NCBI RefSeq assembly: GCF_905163445.1
Contig: NC_053199.1
Location: forward strand, 10,186,001-10,250,000
DNA from: Pararge aegeria
Lineage: Eukaryota; Arthropoda; Insecta; Lepidoptera; Nymphalidae
DNA: 64,000 nucleotides
Direction of reading: 5' to 3'
The notes beneath the pieces are model-generated. The model searched no databases, was not told the origin of the DNA, and saw only the letters and a list, made by a program, of their open reading frames with translations. The position numbers and the translations under genes were made by a program. Position 1 is the first letter of the stretch, and every line of letters starts with the position of its first letter. Below, piece after piece: positions 1 through 11,353 of the stretch.

Positions 1-187
1 AGTGTATTGATCTTTGTCGAGTGTTCTGATGTGAGGTGACAAAATACCTAAGCTGTAACAGGTGTATACATGTATGCATAGATTGAGAAAAAAAAATACA
101 AAGATGCTTTTACGATAAACAAAAATACTTAGTACAAAAAGGATGGTAAGAAAATATGAGATGTTTTAAATTATTTATGTTTTACCT

Positions 188-463
188 GTTATCTAGTGGT
201 AAGGGTTTCGGCCTACCATTGGAGAGGCCGAGTTCGATTCCCGGCAAGCACCTCTAACTTTTTGGAGTTATGTGCGTTTTAATTTTAAAAATAACACACT
301 TAAAGGTGAAAGAAAACGTTGTAAGTAAGCTTGCACGCCTGGGAGTTTTTCGTAATATTTTCATATATAATAAGTCTTGACTTATTATGGCTTAAACCCT
401 TCTCGTTTTCAGAGAAGACCTGTGCCCAGAAGGCTGGTAATAGGTAGATAATGATGACGATGG
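188..463 (+). mobile_element. SINE family A copy, diverged
   Basis: A tRNA-like head (GGCCGAGTTCGATTCCC, a Pol III B-box-like motif) is followed by the 'taacttttt...gttatgtgcgttttaa' body and ends in a 'ctggtaataggtagataatgatgacg' type tail. The same order of blocks recurs at least ten times in the window, which is the main evidence that it is an element. This copy is diverged in the middle and is followed by about 250 bases without recognisable content. Confidence 0.7.
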
Positions 464-715
464 TGAATTTTCTTTTTGAGCTCATAACTCGACGAACCAA
501 CGGACGTCGGGACGAAGGAGGTATTGCTATGGCAACCCGCACAGTAAAGTCAAGTTTAGACTACGAACCTTGAAACTAAAAACCGTGTATACACCATGTG
601 TGTAAACACTATTTGTGGGCACGGTCAGTAATTGTTACATTTATGTGGCGGGCAGTTCGACTTGTTGACAATCCCAAATTGGCGTTCACTTTAGTTGTTC
701 TATCGACTTTCTATC

Positions 716-2107
716 GGAGGATTCATAAGCGTTGTTTGTATTAATAATAATAATATTTATATCGTTTATTTCTGATAAAATTCCATAGCATGTAGCAATT
801 ATCTTATTTAATATTTTATTAATTAAAATTGGGAGGATTCATAAGCGTTGTTTGTTTTAATAATAATAATATTTATATCGTTTATTTCTGATAAAATTCC
901 ATAGCATGTAGCAATTATCTTATTTAATATTTTATTAATTAAAATTGGGAGGATTCATAAGCGTTGTTTGTTTTAATAATAATAATATTTATATCGTTTA
1001 TTTCTGATAAAATTCCATAGCATGTAGCAATTATCTTATTTAATATTTTATTAATTAAAATTGGGAGGATTCATAAGCGTTGTTTGTTTTAATAATAATA
1101 ATATTTATATCGTTTATTTCTGATAAAATTCCATAGCATGTAGCAATTATCTTATTTAATATTTTATTAATTAAAATTGGGAGGATTCATAAGCGTTGTT
1201 TGTTTTAATAATAATAATATTTATATCGTTTATTTCTGATAAAATTCCATAGCATGTAGCAATTATCTTATTTAATATTTTATTAATTAAAATTGGGAGG
1301 ATTCATAAGCGTTGTTTGTTTTAATAATAATAATATTTATATCGTTTATTTCTGATAAAATTCCATAGCATGTAGCAATTATCTTATTTAATATTTTATT
1401 AATTAAAATTGGGAGGATTCATAAGCGTTGTTTGTTTTAATAATAATAATATTTATATCGTTTATTTCTGATAAAATTCCATAGCATGTAGCAATTATCT
1501 TATTTAATATTTTATTAATTAAAATTGGGAGGATTCATAAGCGTTGTTTGTTTTAATAATAATAATATTTATATCGTTTATTTCTGATAAAATTCCATAG
1601 CATGTAGCAATTATCTTATTTAATATTTTATTAATTAAAATTGGGAGGATTCATAAGCGTTGTTTGTTTTAATAATAATAATATTTATATCGTTTATTTC
1701 TGATAAAATTCCATAGCATGTAGCAATTATCTTATTTAATATTTTATTAATTAAAATTGGGAGGATTCATAAGCGTTGTTTGTTTTAATAATAATAATAT
1801 TTATATCGTTTATTTCTGATAAAATTCCATAGCATGTAGCAATTATCTTATTTAATATTTTATTAATTAAAATTGGGAGGATTCATAAGCGTTGTTTGTT
1901 TTAATAATAATAATATTTATATCGTTTATTTCTGATAAAATTCCATAGCATGTAGCAATTATCTTATTTAATATTTTATTAATTAAAATTGGGAGGATTC
2001 ATAAGCGTTGTTTGTTTTAATAATAATAATATTTATATCGTTTATTTCTGATAAAATTCCATAGCATGTAGCAATTATCTTAATAAATATTTTATTAATT
2101 AAAATTG
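716..2107. repeat. 116-bp tandem repeat, 12 copies
   Basis: The motif ggaggattcataagcg recurs at 716, 832, 948, 1064, 1180, 1296, 1412, 1528, 1644, 1760, 1876 and 1992, an exact 116-bp period. The inner copies look identical to each other. The first copy differs by one base (gtatta for gtttta) and the last has a small change (cttaataaatat for cttatttaatat). The unit is AT-rich with a taataataat run and no open frame, so it is a satellite-like array, not a coding repeat. The uniformity implies recent expansion, gene conversion or an assembly effect. Confidence 0.97.
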
Positions 2108-2343
2108 GCTAAACATATCTCCTAATTAAGGTAAGTACCCTCTCGAGCACTTGGTGTATGAGTATGTACCAACCCAGAGCTCCATTTTCCCATTTATTGC
2201 TTAATATTTTCAAAATACTGTTGGAGCTTTCGCTCAAAAATAATAAAATATTACCCCGCGTCTAATGCCGCGTAATTTATGCCCCGGCCCTTGTTCTTCA
2301 TCGTACCTCACATCTTAGAACCAAACTTCCTCTAAACCATGTG

Positions 2344-2600
2344 GATCATCATCATATCATATCATCATAAGGGGTTAAGGCTGTAGTCCACCACGCTGGC
2401 CCAGGAGGGGTTGGTGGATTCCACACACCTTTGAGAACATCATGGAGAGCTCTCAGGCATGCTGGTTTCCTTACGATGTTTTTCTTCAGCGTTGATATTT
2501 TAATTGCTGAAAGCGCACATAACTTAGAAAAGTTAGAGGTGCGAACTCGGCCCTCGAAAGTTAAGTCGAAGCCCTAGCCACTGGGCTATCACCGCTCCAT
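2344..2600 (-). mobile_element. SINE family A copy
   Basis: Read on the minus strand, the tRNA-like head (ggagcggtgatagcccagtg) comes first, then the 'gttatgtgcgctttcagc' body, the 'gtgtggaatccaccaaccc' block and a tail of atgatgatcc-like repeats at the left end. All blocks of the family are present, with a short deletion in the conserved middle. Confidence 0.85.
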
Positions 2601-2634
2601 TATCATTACTACTACGTATTCTCTACGATTTGCA

Positions 2635-2892
2635 TTATATCATCTGTCCACTTTGATGGGGGTCAACCAATGCTGCGTATAGCGGTATTGGAATGCTATT
2701 CCAGCACTTAGAACACGTAGACAAAGCTATTTTTCCCACATACTCCAACGTCAGCTTTGCAGCTCGTCTTAAACCATCTGCATGCCTGGTACTTATTATT
2801 CTACTACTAAAATCGTAATCGTATTCCCAGAACATATATACAGCGCACTTAAGTTGTATTTTAGAACAACCTCGCATCTTGATGATGGACAA
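2635..2892 (-). other. 85-codon open frame, unrecognised
   Basis: The minus strand is open for 85 codons from an ATG at 2892. It contains several basic and aromatic residues and a WEYDYDFSS segment. I do not recognise a domain, see no convincing splice sites, and it directly abuts a SINE. Most likely it is an old transposon remnant or a chance frame. Confidence 0.2.
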
Positions 2893-3427
2893 CTCTGGTG
2901 CTGCATATGTTTAAGGACGGAAAGAATGACTTACAACACGTGACCCGCTTGCTCGTTTGCACGTTATTCCAGATCAACAGAGTAAACAGATCAATTATAG
3001 ATAAAATACTGACTCTTAAAGGACGCCACTAGAGAAGAGAGCTTGTGTTGGGTCATCAAAAAAAACTTGTTCCGTTTCTAGACGTTATTGCCATATCAAA
3101 GAGTTTATAAGATCCAATTTATTCGAAACAACCCAAACGTGCAATGTTTCATCCCACCTACGTCGTTCCTTTTATTCGACCTCCGCCTAGTTTGAGCTTG
3201 TACGTCAATTACCTTTGTTCCAGACTTGCTCTATGCATATCTTGTTTGTTGCTCGAATTTATTCTCGCTACGGAACGTTATTTTAACGGAAAAAGTTCCA
3301 TTGAATTCACATGCTGTTCCGGTTAATTGCTTCACATAAATTGGAGTGGAAATTCGTTCAGGATTTTAATTATTATGGGGCAAACTGCAAATGACCACTT
3401 CGTAATGACTAGGGTGTGACTCAAGAC
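2893..3427. other. No recognisable feature
   Basis: This is unique-looking AT-rich sequence. A 60-codon plus-strand frame (3144-3326) has no family resemblance and no splice context, and I regard it as chance. Confidence 0.4.
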
Positions 3428-3925
3428 AAATTCAAATTCAAATTCCAAAAGCTTTTATTCATGTAGACCTTATTTCAGACACTTCTGAAGCTTTTATGCA
3501 TAGGTATAATATAATACGCGGTAGATCGCCGATGAGATGGACAGACCAAGTGAAGGCCACAATCGTGGCTCCTCTAAATAAATGCGCAAGAAAGGTACCG
3601 AAGAGTGGCGAAGCGGCGAAGTGGCGAGCCGCAACACCCAGATGACGGCCACGACCAGTCTGTCAAGACTGTAACAACTAAGAAAAACAAGAAAAATTAT
3701 ATAATAACCATTACATATTGGGAAGTGATGGTGAGAACTACATTCGTTTAGTTAAAATTAGATCTAGTAGGTCTAAAAAGAGCCAATAACAAATTTAGGC
3801 GGGGTTTTTTTTGTGTTATCACCATCTCACAGTCACATTAAAATTAAGCTATGAAGTTAGAGCAATGTATACACAGGCTTTTTATCATTCATGTAATTCT
3901 TAATGCACATTTAACTCCTTAGAAG
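3428..3925 (-). mobile_element. Retroposon 3' segment interrupted by another LINE fragment
   Basis: The 'caaattcaaattcaaattcc' repeats followed by 'tttattcatgtagacctta' are the inverted 3' tail of a retroposon also seen at 8094-8400 and 41203-41560. Here the element is split. Its continuation, with 'gatggtgagaactacattcg' and 'gttatcaccatctcacagtc', resumes near 3707, after about 200 unrelated bases. Confidence 0.7.
3507..3705 (+). mobile_element. LINE reverse-transcriptase C-terminal fragment (nested)
   Basis: The plus strand reads R-S-P-M-R-W-T-D-Q-V-K, then a region with K-W-R, before a stop. This is the 'GRPxxRWxDxxK...W' layout typical of the extreme C-terminus of non-LTR retrotransposon endonuclease/reverse-transcriptase polyproteins. 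It sits inside another retroposon, with a tataata-like motif on each side that could be a target duplication. Confidence 0.5.
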
Positions 3926-3995
3926 TACAGTAAAGACAAGTTTAAGCTATGTTGGTAGGTGTAATTAACTCTAGATAAAGCGCAAACTCTAGGGA

Positions 3996-4295
3996 TATCA
4001 TCATTGCTTCAACCCGTTACCGTCCCGCTACAGACCACGGGTCTCCTTCCAGATTGAGAAGGGTTCAGGTCATAGTCCACCAAGTGCGGATTGGTAGACT
4101 TCGGACGCCTTTGAGCAAATTATAGCAAACTCTCGGGGAGGTTACCTCACGATGTTTCGCTTCACCGAGAAGCCAGTGATATTTAATTGTAAAAATTAAA
4201 AACGCACATAACTCAAAAAGTTAGACAAGCGCGCCGGGGATCGAACTCGAAAAGGAAGCCGAAGCCTTTACTACTAGGCTAACACTGCTACCCCA
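3996..4295 (-). mobile_element. SINE family A copy
   Basis: The inverted family order is clear: 'caacccgttaccg' tail block at the left, 'atagtccaccaagtgcgg', 'cacgatgtttcgcttcacc', 'acgcacataactcaaaaag', then the head with a B-box-like ggatcgaactc at the right. It is diverged but nearly full length. Confidence 0.85.
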
Positions 4296-5339
4296 TCTCT
4301 AGGGATAGTTATTAAGGAACTTCCTTAGATTTGTATAGAAAATCTTGGATCGTGATTTTATCTAAACTTTAACCGTTTACGCATTGCACATAGCGCAAGC
4401 TCTCAATAGAAAAAAAAACGATTTTGAAACATTCTTCATCGGTGCTATGCTCTTATTAGTCTTAGCGTGATGATATACACTTTATAGCCTTCTTCGATAG
4501 ATGGTCTATCCAACACTAAAAGAATTTCAGCCGTTTAGTTGCAGTATAGATAAATAACCTAGATACCGATTGTAGCGCCATCTGTCGGGATGATTTGTAA
4601 ATCTAAACCAACCAGGGTGCCACCCAAACGCATACAGAAAAAATAATTCAAATCAGTCCAGCCGTTAAGGAGGAGTTCAGTGACATACACACGTACAGTA
4701 GAATTATACATATAAAGATAAACGCATGCAACTAAAAGCCCACGATAATTAAAAGACTTTTAAAGTAAAATTAATGTGTATACGAAACTAACATTAATGG
4801 TACTTCCAAGTTCCAATGTTGTCGTTTTGTTATTATTGATTGTAAGTAGAATGCAATAAGAACTATTATTGAATGCGCTGCATAGTAGAATGGTGTGGGA
4901 ACTGCTGATACGAGGCTCTATTGCCACGTATGCTTTTACAGGGTGATAAACTGCGGTGACTGGGTCGAAGTTTGGTAATTGCTCTGCAAGTTTGTGGAAT
5001 AGTGAAATGAGATGTATTGCATGCGGTAGTTACTTCTGGTCGGTGCAAAATTACTGCAGATTTTGAACGCAACTTTTTATTTTTGGAAAATTGGCTTTCA
5101 TTTGAATTATTGTATTTTTTTTTTCTCTACTTGGAAAACCAACAGTTGTAATTACTAAATAGTTCAAAAATTCATCATCATTGTCATTTAAAATCAAAAA
5201 ATGTACTATACAAAGATATCAAATTTTGAACATCAGTTAAAAATTTGTCATATTTGTTAATTTTGTAATCATCATATCTCGTACTTCCAACATTATTATA
5301 GGGATTCCCACAAGATCTCTATTTTATTCCTCTAGAAGT
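4296..5339. other. No gene; old repeat fragments
   Basis: About 1 kb without a supported gene. The part near 4500-4720 ('gatagatggtctatccaac', 'cagtccagccgttaaggagg', 'cacacgtacag') resembles the non-coding LINE/SINE tail class that occurs elsewhere with 'gatcggttaagtagtttttg'. The remainder is plain AT-rich sequence. Confidence 0.4.
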
Positions 5340-5600
5340 TGGCCCTTGACGCATAGTGACGGTAGATAGAAGAATACAGTTGTCACAACCCCTCCACTCT
5401 GTGCTTTGTCGTACGAGGCGAGTGGCGACTAAGGGAGTATAATGAGCATTATTCGTGGTACTACTGCCATCTATTGCGACACCACCCGTCTGCCCAACGT
5501 GGTGGGTGGGTTTTGACCATTTCGGTTTGGTGATCGGTTGGTGATTGGGAGAGGCCTTTAGGCCAACAGTGGACTGTTAAAGGCTATTATTGATGATACA
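5340..5600 (+). mobile_element. RTE-like LINE 3' tail
   Basis: The segment has the order 'acccctccactctgtgc', 'gtcgtacgaggcgagtggcg', 'actaagggagtataatg', 'ggattgg.. gaggcctttaggcc', 'caacagtggactgttaaagg' and a final 'tgatgata'. This is the 3' end class of lepidopteran RTE-like retrotransposons, which finish in short tga/atg repeats. A related, inverted and degraded piece lies at about 56130-56290. Confidence 0.6.
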
Positions 5601-5705
5601 GAATTTAAAATACGCAGAAACTATGTACACGACTAATATTGTACCATCAAAAACCACTCTAATGTTTACCATAAAATGGGAAAACGAAAAAGGTTTGTGA
5701 AAAAT

Positions 5706-5707
<2 letters not shown>

Positions 5708-5755
<48 letters not shown>

Positions 5756-5766
5756 TACACTCACAC
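5708..5766. repeat. (CA)n microsatellite
   Basis: About 22 CA units followed by imperfect catacatacactcacac. It is non-coding and likely length-polymorphic. Confidence 0.95.
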
Positions 5767-6337
5767 CCGCGCGGGTTTGTGCATAATTTTTAAAAAATGT
5801 TTTGCAAGAATCGAATATTAAAGCTCTCACTTCTGTCCACAGAATATGGTTAAATACCGTTTATAATTTAAAACATATTTTATTACCTTAAAATTCAACA
5901 GAAAACGTTGAGTTTTATTTATTGCCTTTTCGCGGTTCACGTCTCAGCATCTAAAAGCAATTAAACACACATTATAGTTGAAACACTCTTGGGTAATGCT
6001 GGTAACAATTAATTTCATTTCGGTTCGTTCACTGCCAACAAGTTTTGGAGGTATGCGTGAGTGAAGACTGGTGTACCAACAAATTGTTTCCGAAAAGTTA
6101 ATTAAATACAAATTCGTGGAAGATTTTAATTAATTCACTGCCTTTATATCTGCTGAAATTTATTAGATTTGGCGCGGTTTTATAGACTTGGTGAGTGGTG
6201 GAGATTGGTGAGTGGTGTGGACGCAATAACTCATATGCCATAGTTCAAGTACGCCTTAATTTGGTGTCAGAGTAGTATTTGACTCAATACGATTAATCTC
6301 GCCAGGCCCACCGAAAGGATTATAAAATAAATAAACT
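5767..6337. other. No recognisable feature
   Basis: About 570 bases of AT-rich sequence without a supported frame. A short GGTGAGTGGTGGAGATTGGTGAGTGG direct duplication near 6190-6215 is the only local structure. Confidence 0.4.
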
Positions 6338-6580
6338 ACGAGTATACACACATCGCCATCTAGCCCCAAAGTAAGCGTTGCTTGTGTTATGGGTACTTAT
6401 ATAGCTGATGAATATATTTTTATGTATATAATTCACATAAATACTTATAATATACAGATAAACACCCAGACACTTAAAAACATTCATGTTCATCACACAA
6501 ACATTTTGCAGTTGTGGGAATCGAATCCACGACCTTCAACTCAGAAAGCAGGGTCACCCACTGCGCCACTCGGTACAAAA
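6338..6580 (-). mobile_element. SINE family B copy
   Basis: Read on the minus strand this starts with the tRNA-like head (gcgcagtgggtgaccctgct, then ccgtgg/gtcgtggattcgattccc) and runs through 'aaaatgtttgtgtgatgaac', 'gtgtctgggtgtttatctg' and 'ttggggctagatggcgatg' to the end. It is one of the more complete inverted copies of the commonest SINE in this window. Confidence 0.9.
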
Positions 6581-6745
6581 GGATTGACAGATTAGCAGCT
6601 CTTTTTTGGTTTGGTTGGTTGTGGTGGACCGTTTGTAGTTGGTGGAGCGATTTGTCTGGTTAATTCCGGTAATTAAGACTTTAGTCTGCTAAATAGGCGT
6701 CGTCATTTAGGTGTGAGCGACTTCGGTCGCGCAACTCACGGGCGG

Positions 6746-6860
6746 CAGCGGCGTGCACTTCTTATATGCACAGAAGCACTGCCTACCCTAAAATTTATAT
6801 GTAGTTCGTATCGTTCCTGCCGTATGCATACCCTGGTAAGAAACTTAGTGCACGCCACTG
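6746..6860. mobile_element. hAT-like MITE with 8-bp target duplication
   Basis: A 115-bp element starts CAGCGGCGTGCAC and ends GTGCACGCCACTG, giving 13-bp terminal inverted repeats with one mismatch. It is flanked on both sides by the 8-bp direct repeat acgggcgg (738-745 and 861-868). CAG...CTG ends plus an 8-bp duplication are the signature of hAT DNA transposons. There is no coding capacity, so it would have been moved by an enzyme made elsewhere. A sister copy is at 47564-47706. Confidence 0.85.
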
Positions 6861-6868
6861 ACGGGCGG

Positions 6869-8093
6869 CGTTTAAAAATTCTTCTTAGGGGAATAACAGG
6901 TCTGCGATGCCCTAAGATGTCCTAGGCTGGACGCACTACGCTTAATGAATCGGCATGCTCTTCCTGGCTAAAGGCAAATTGGGTGGTTTGATTGTTACCA
7001 ATTTTCGCATACATGTAATAAAGTTTTGTCATTCCTTGTGTTCCCACGGTCATCATCAGCGTAATCATTATAATTACCTTAGTATATTACTATTACTTAT
7101 TTATGAGCTGTTGTAATTAGCTTTATTTACGACACATACAACCAGAATATGGTAGATTTTGTGCACAAAGGACTTTTACGCTTCGCTTTCCGTCGCTTGA
7201 CAATTAGTTTAATTAGAACGTAATGCAAGACGTGGCTTACTTCTTTAAGAAGTAGGTATTATTTAAATTATATACTTAAAGAAAGACTTGACACAGTGCA
7301 AGGCGTCGAAAGAAAATAATTGCGCCATTACTGAAATTACTTTCATAGTTTGGTGCTCACTTTAGTAACGCTTAGTTATGAAATTTGCTGTTCTAATTAC
7401 GTTACGTTTAACAAGCATCATAATGACGTAGTACCCACTTTAGAAACATTAACTGTTTAGAACTATTTGTATTATTGTTTTTCATTTTTTTTTTTAATTA
7501 TTAACAATGCTTAAAAATAAATTAAAAAACACTATTAAAAATTTATAAAAAAAACTTCCACCCTCCGCTTGCGGGGCTTTTGAATGCCCAAGCAACCGGT
7601 GGTCTGGGCTCCAGAGTGAGGAACCTCCTCACAATGCGCGCATAATTAGAATTATTGACATTATCATTTTTGTTATTATTGTTAGTAGTTCATTAAGAAA
7701 TTTAAAATATTGCACTATCCCGTTTCCAAAAACATTTCTTTTTTCTTTCATTAAGCTCCAGACAACCCTAGCAGATAGCTTAAAGCTTTAAGACCGCCTT
7801 TGCGCATTTTTATTTTTCTTGTATTACTGTTTCCAATATTTATTATCTGGATCCTTTAATTGTGTGCAATAAAGAATTTATCTTTCTGTATATTTATGAA
7901 GAATTTCTACACATCCCACAGCACAGAAAGTGAAAGCCCAAAATTGTAAAAAAAAAATTATATCTCAAGGTTGTGCACGTACGTGTGCTGTCTTTTGTGG
8001 ATTACGTCAGATTCTAATTTCCACAGGCTATTTCCGGCGGGCTTCAGGGTGTGAATTTTCCACTTTAGTATAATACTTATTTGTATAACATTA
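6869..8093. other. No gene; small GC-rich patch
   Basis: Over 1.2 kb with no supported frame. A GC-rich patch at 7558-7645 ('ccctccgcttgcggggc', 'ccagagtgaggaacctcc') contrasts with the AT-rich surroundings and is probably a retrotransposon fragment, but I cannot name the family. Confidence 0.35.
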
Positions 8094-8400
8094 AAATTCA
8101 AATTCATAATTTCTTTATTCATGTAGGCCTATCACAGGCACTTATGAAGCGTTCATACATATTTGCTTACATAATTGTAAGGGGATGGTGATAACTTCGT
8201 TCGCCAACTTAAATCTAAAGCTACGAGGGTTCCAAACGCGCCCTGGTCTAAGAAGAGCCCACAACAAACTTAGCCAGGTTTTTTTTTGTTATCACCATCT
8301 CCCAGTAAATTTATATGAAGCTATGAAGCTAGAGCAATTCACACCCAAGCTTTTTTATCGTTTCAGCAATCCTTAATATTATAATAGGATTTTTCTGTAA
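8094..8400 (-). mobile_element. Retroposon 3' segment
   Basis: Inverted copy of the element also at 3428 and 41203. It begins 'aaattcaaattcataatttc', continues 'catgtaggcctatcacaggc', 'gatggtgataacttcgttcg', 'ttttgttatcaccatctccc' and ends 'taatattataataggatttt'. The small open frame at 8185-8376 lies wholly inside it and is not a gene. Confidence 0.75.
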
Positions 8401-8597
8401 GCTAAGTATAGTTCTGTAGTTATAAAAGTTTGATATTAAAAAGGCAAAATTATTGATGAGAAAAAAGGAAACAAGATTTTGTGGGCCCGAGTGTACCCAG
8501 TTCTGTGCTTCTAGTCAAATGCCATAAAAAAAATAAAGCCTAATATCCTAAGTACTGACTTTAGGTTTGGTGCTGATTAATAATATCTAATAATCTG

Positions 8598-9085
8598 TTA
8601 TTTAAGAGGAATTTGCAGTACGCTGACATGTCGACAAGGCTTAAGAGGTAAAAAACCTATAAAATATATTATATTCCGTTTCCAAAAATAGAGAAATAAA
8701 GACTTTTGCGGTTTCAGTGATAAGTTGTGTCTGGTATTATTCTTCTTTAGCTTGTGTATTGGAGAGAAGTGGCGTGCACAGGATTTTGGCGAACCATCTT
8801 GGATTCGAAATTTATCAGTAGTATATTTACTTTGTAGTGTCATTTGATTTCCACATTCAGGGATTTGTGAAAAATTTATACCTAATCCGCCATTTTGTAG
8901 CGGCGGCCATCTTGGACAGATGGTTATCAAACATAGCTAAGAATACTCACAACTTACTTTAAAAGCATAATCAAAATCGGCTCATCCGTTCGAGAGCTAC
9001 GATGCCACAGATACACACACACACACACACATACAGATAGTACCGACGTCAAACTTATAACACCCCGTTGCTTTCGCGTTGGGTG
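8598..9085. mobile_element. Repeat with 'cggcggccatcttgga' block and inverted tail
   Basis: The block 'gccattttgtagcggcggcc' recurs at 28985-29150 and 40560-40720, so this is an interspersed element. The right part (8940-9085) has 'aaaatcggctcatccgttcg', a short (AC)n at 9013-9031 and 'cccgttgctttcgcgttggg', the non-coding tail type common in lepidopteran genomes. A piece with agtggcgtgcac at 8769 matches one end of the hAT-like MITE. Confidence 0.55.
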
Positions 9086-11134
9086 GTAAAAATACATCGC
9101 CTGTAAACCATTATACGCTCAAACACATGTGCACATGTGGCAAATTTTGGTATAATTGACTTCCACCTCATCTCAAATTACTACACCTTCATTTTCCTCG
9201 TGTAAGTCGCTCTGTTCAGTGTAATAGCTAATTTTCCAGACTATTATCTCAGGATTGTTCTTGGATGAGTATTTGCTTTTGGCTTAACAGGCGAATGTTA
9301 GAACACTGATTTACGTTGTGATGATAATCATAATAAAGCACGTAGCCTTTTTAAGTTTTTTTTTAATAAGTAATCCTTCCATACACTGGACCTCTCAAAC
9401 GTTACTTAAATACATCAATCTACTAAGTAAGAAACAATAATTTTTAGTTTGAAAACATTTTTTTAAATTACGCAACAATCTGAATAAATTCTAAGTAATT
9501 GTAAATTTCTTAGAATTTATTCAGATTGTAGAAATTCTTTATAATCTGTACATATAAAAATAAATTTCCTTTTTAAGATGAGCTCCATCGGTTTAATTTT
9601 TGTTTCGTACGCTTTAATACAGAGGTGGTTAAAAACACAAAAAAAAAACTTAGGAAAAAGCTAAACTGGTAATTTTGTTTGGAATTAGGTGGTACGAACT
9701 TCAACAGAAGTCATCAAGGTAAAAATGAATATGGACTTGGTAGAGAAGGAGGTACAAAAAGATTATACATATAAAAACATGGGTTAGAACTAAAGTAAAA
9801 ACTGAGTAAGATGTACACAAGTTATTTTTGCTGTCTCCGAACTAATCGATACTTATATTTTAAATGCTTAATACGAAAGTGTGTCGGTTTGTCCTTCCTT
9901 TACGACCTAATTAAGATTGGTTGCTTAACTTTTTTTTTGACATAGAGTTAGTTGAAAAGATGGAGAGTAACATGGACTACTTTTACTATTTTTATCCCGT
10001 GAAAACAAACGGTTCTTACGGGATTTGTGAAAATTACGGATTTGCGGACGAAGTATACTGGCAAAACTAATGAAACCTTTATTTTAGCACTATCCGGGGA
10101 TATTTTATTAGGAAGCAGGTCTTCCTTCGTATTTACAGTAAAAACAGATTTACTGTAAATAAAACATTAATCTTTTAATATACTAAAAAAGCAGCGTTTC
10201 GCAATATAACAATTGGTGGAAGTGAACGGTAAAATACATTCTCGTTAATAATATGCTTCGATTGCCTTTTTAATAAGAAGTTTGTAATTTAATGATGAAA
10301 CGGCGCGCCAACTGATTTCTTGCTTCGACGAAGCTTTTCACATCGATAGTAGAAGGAGTGAATCACTGAAGCGATAATATAAAAGAGATGCATGAATAAA
10401 TATATGTATTTTTCTTTTTATTGACATATCCCTCCACTAAAGCCTGCGGCCGTAGTGTTCAAGGCCTTTAGAGTTATGTTACTGTTATTACAGTTGTGTA
10501 TCGTTAAATCAATGAAAAAAAATAGTAAATAACGTTCGAACGAAACAAGTTTACAATAAGTAGTACTTTCATCGGAACCTAAACTAAGCAAACCTTTATA
10601 GCATCGTGAGTTACCCTCACATCATTGAAAATTAAATAAGAATAGGCTTGCTCTGCTAAACACAAACACGCTGCAAACAATCACATCAACAATTCTTTTA
10701 CTAATTGTTGATGTGTTTATGTTGTCGCTTTAACAACAAATACTATAAAAGAGAATAAAACAAATAGGGGGGCTCTCCTACAACTGACACGATTTTTTCT
10801 GTGTACTCAAAACTGATAAAAAACTTGTATTTTTTACATAAATTGGGAAAGAAATTACGTTGAAATCTCCTTTTTTGTAGTAATTGTGAGCAGGAATTTT
10901 GAATTAGATTGGAAACAAGAGGAACTTTAATCACCTCATTACTTGCTAGACCGTTAAAATGAGATTTCACCCTAAAATCCAATAAGTGGTCTTGCCACAA
11001 TGAACTCAGTAATTTGTTTAGGGCTAATCGTCTGGGATCAAGGTCATTGGGTTTCTTTCTATCCTGCAAGAATAAGGTTTTCGGAGCGATGGTAAAACTG
11101 TGATTAAGTTTATTTTTTACACGCGTATTTAAAT
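9086..11134. other. No supported gene; several hairpins
   Basis: About 2 kb of AT-rich sequence. Besides the hairpin at 9475-9529 there are perfect inverted repeats at 10131-10142/10149-10160 (12 bp) and 10682-10694/10703-10715 (13 bp). A minus-strand frame of 145 codons (10743-11180) overlaps a SINE head at its start and shows no recognisable domain. I consider it a chance frame. Confidence 0.4.
9475..9529. repeat. Perfect hairpin, 21-bp arms
   Basis: The left arm 9475-9495 (acaatctgaataaattctaag) is the exact reverse complement of 9509-9529, with a 13-base loop. It lies in non-coding AT-rich sequence, with no U-tract terminator logic and no gene next to it. Confidence 0.9.
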
Positions 11135-11353
11135 AACGAGTGGGTAGGAGCTCGGTTTCACTTTCGGGGGCCGAGTTCAAATCTCAGCACGCACTTCTAA
11201 CTTTTCTAAGTTATTCGCGCAAGTTGTTGTCAAAGGTGCGTGGAGTCCATCAATCTGCACTGGGCCAGCGTAGTGAACTACGGCCTTAACCCCTTCTTAT
11301 TGTTGGAGGAGACCCGTGCCCTGCCGCGGGCCGGTAATAGGTTGATATGATGA
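11135..11353 (+). mobile_element. SINE family A copy with internal deletion
   Basis: The head 'gagtgggtaggagctcggtt' and 'ggggccgagttcaaatctc' are followed by 'cttctaacttttctaagtta', then the sequence jumps to 'gtcaaaggtgcgtggagtcc'. The usual 'catcgtgaggaaacctgc' part is missing, a deletion of roughly 80 bases. The tail 'gccggtaataggttgatatg' is present. Confidence 0.85.

Noticed and set aside
10743..11180. 145-codon minus-strand open frame
   Set aside because: It begins inside a SINE head, has no recognisable domain or splice context, and the composition (many Asn, Lys, Phe, Leu) is what AT-rich DNA gives by chance.
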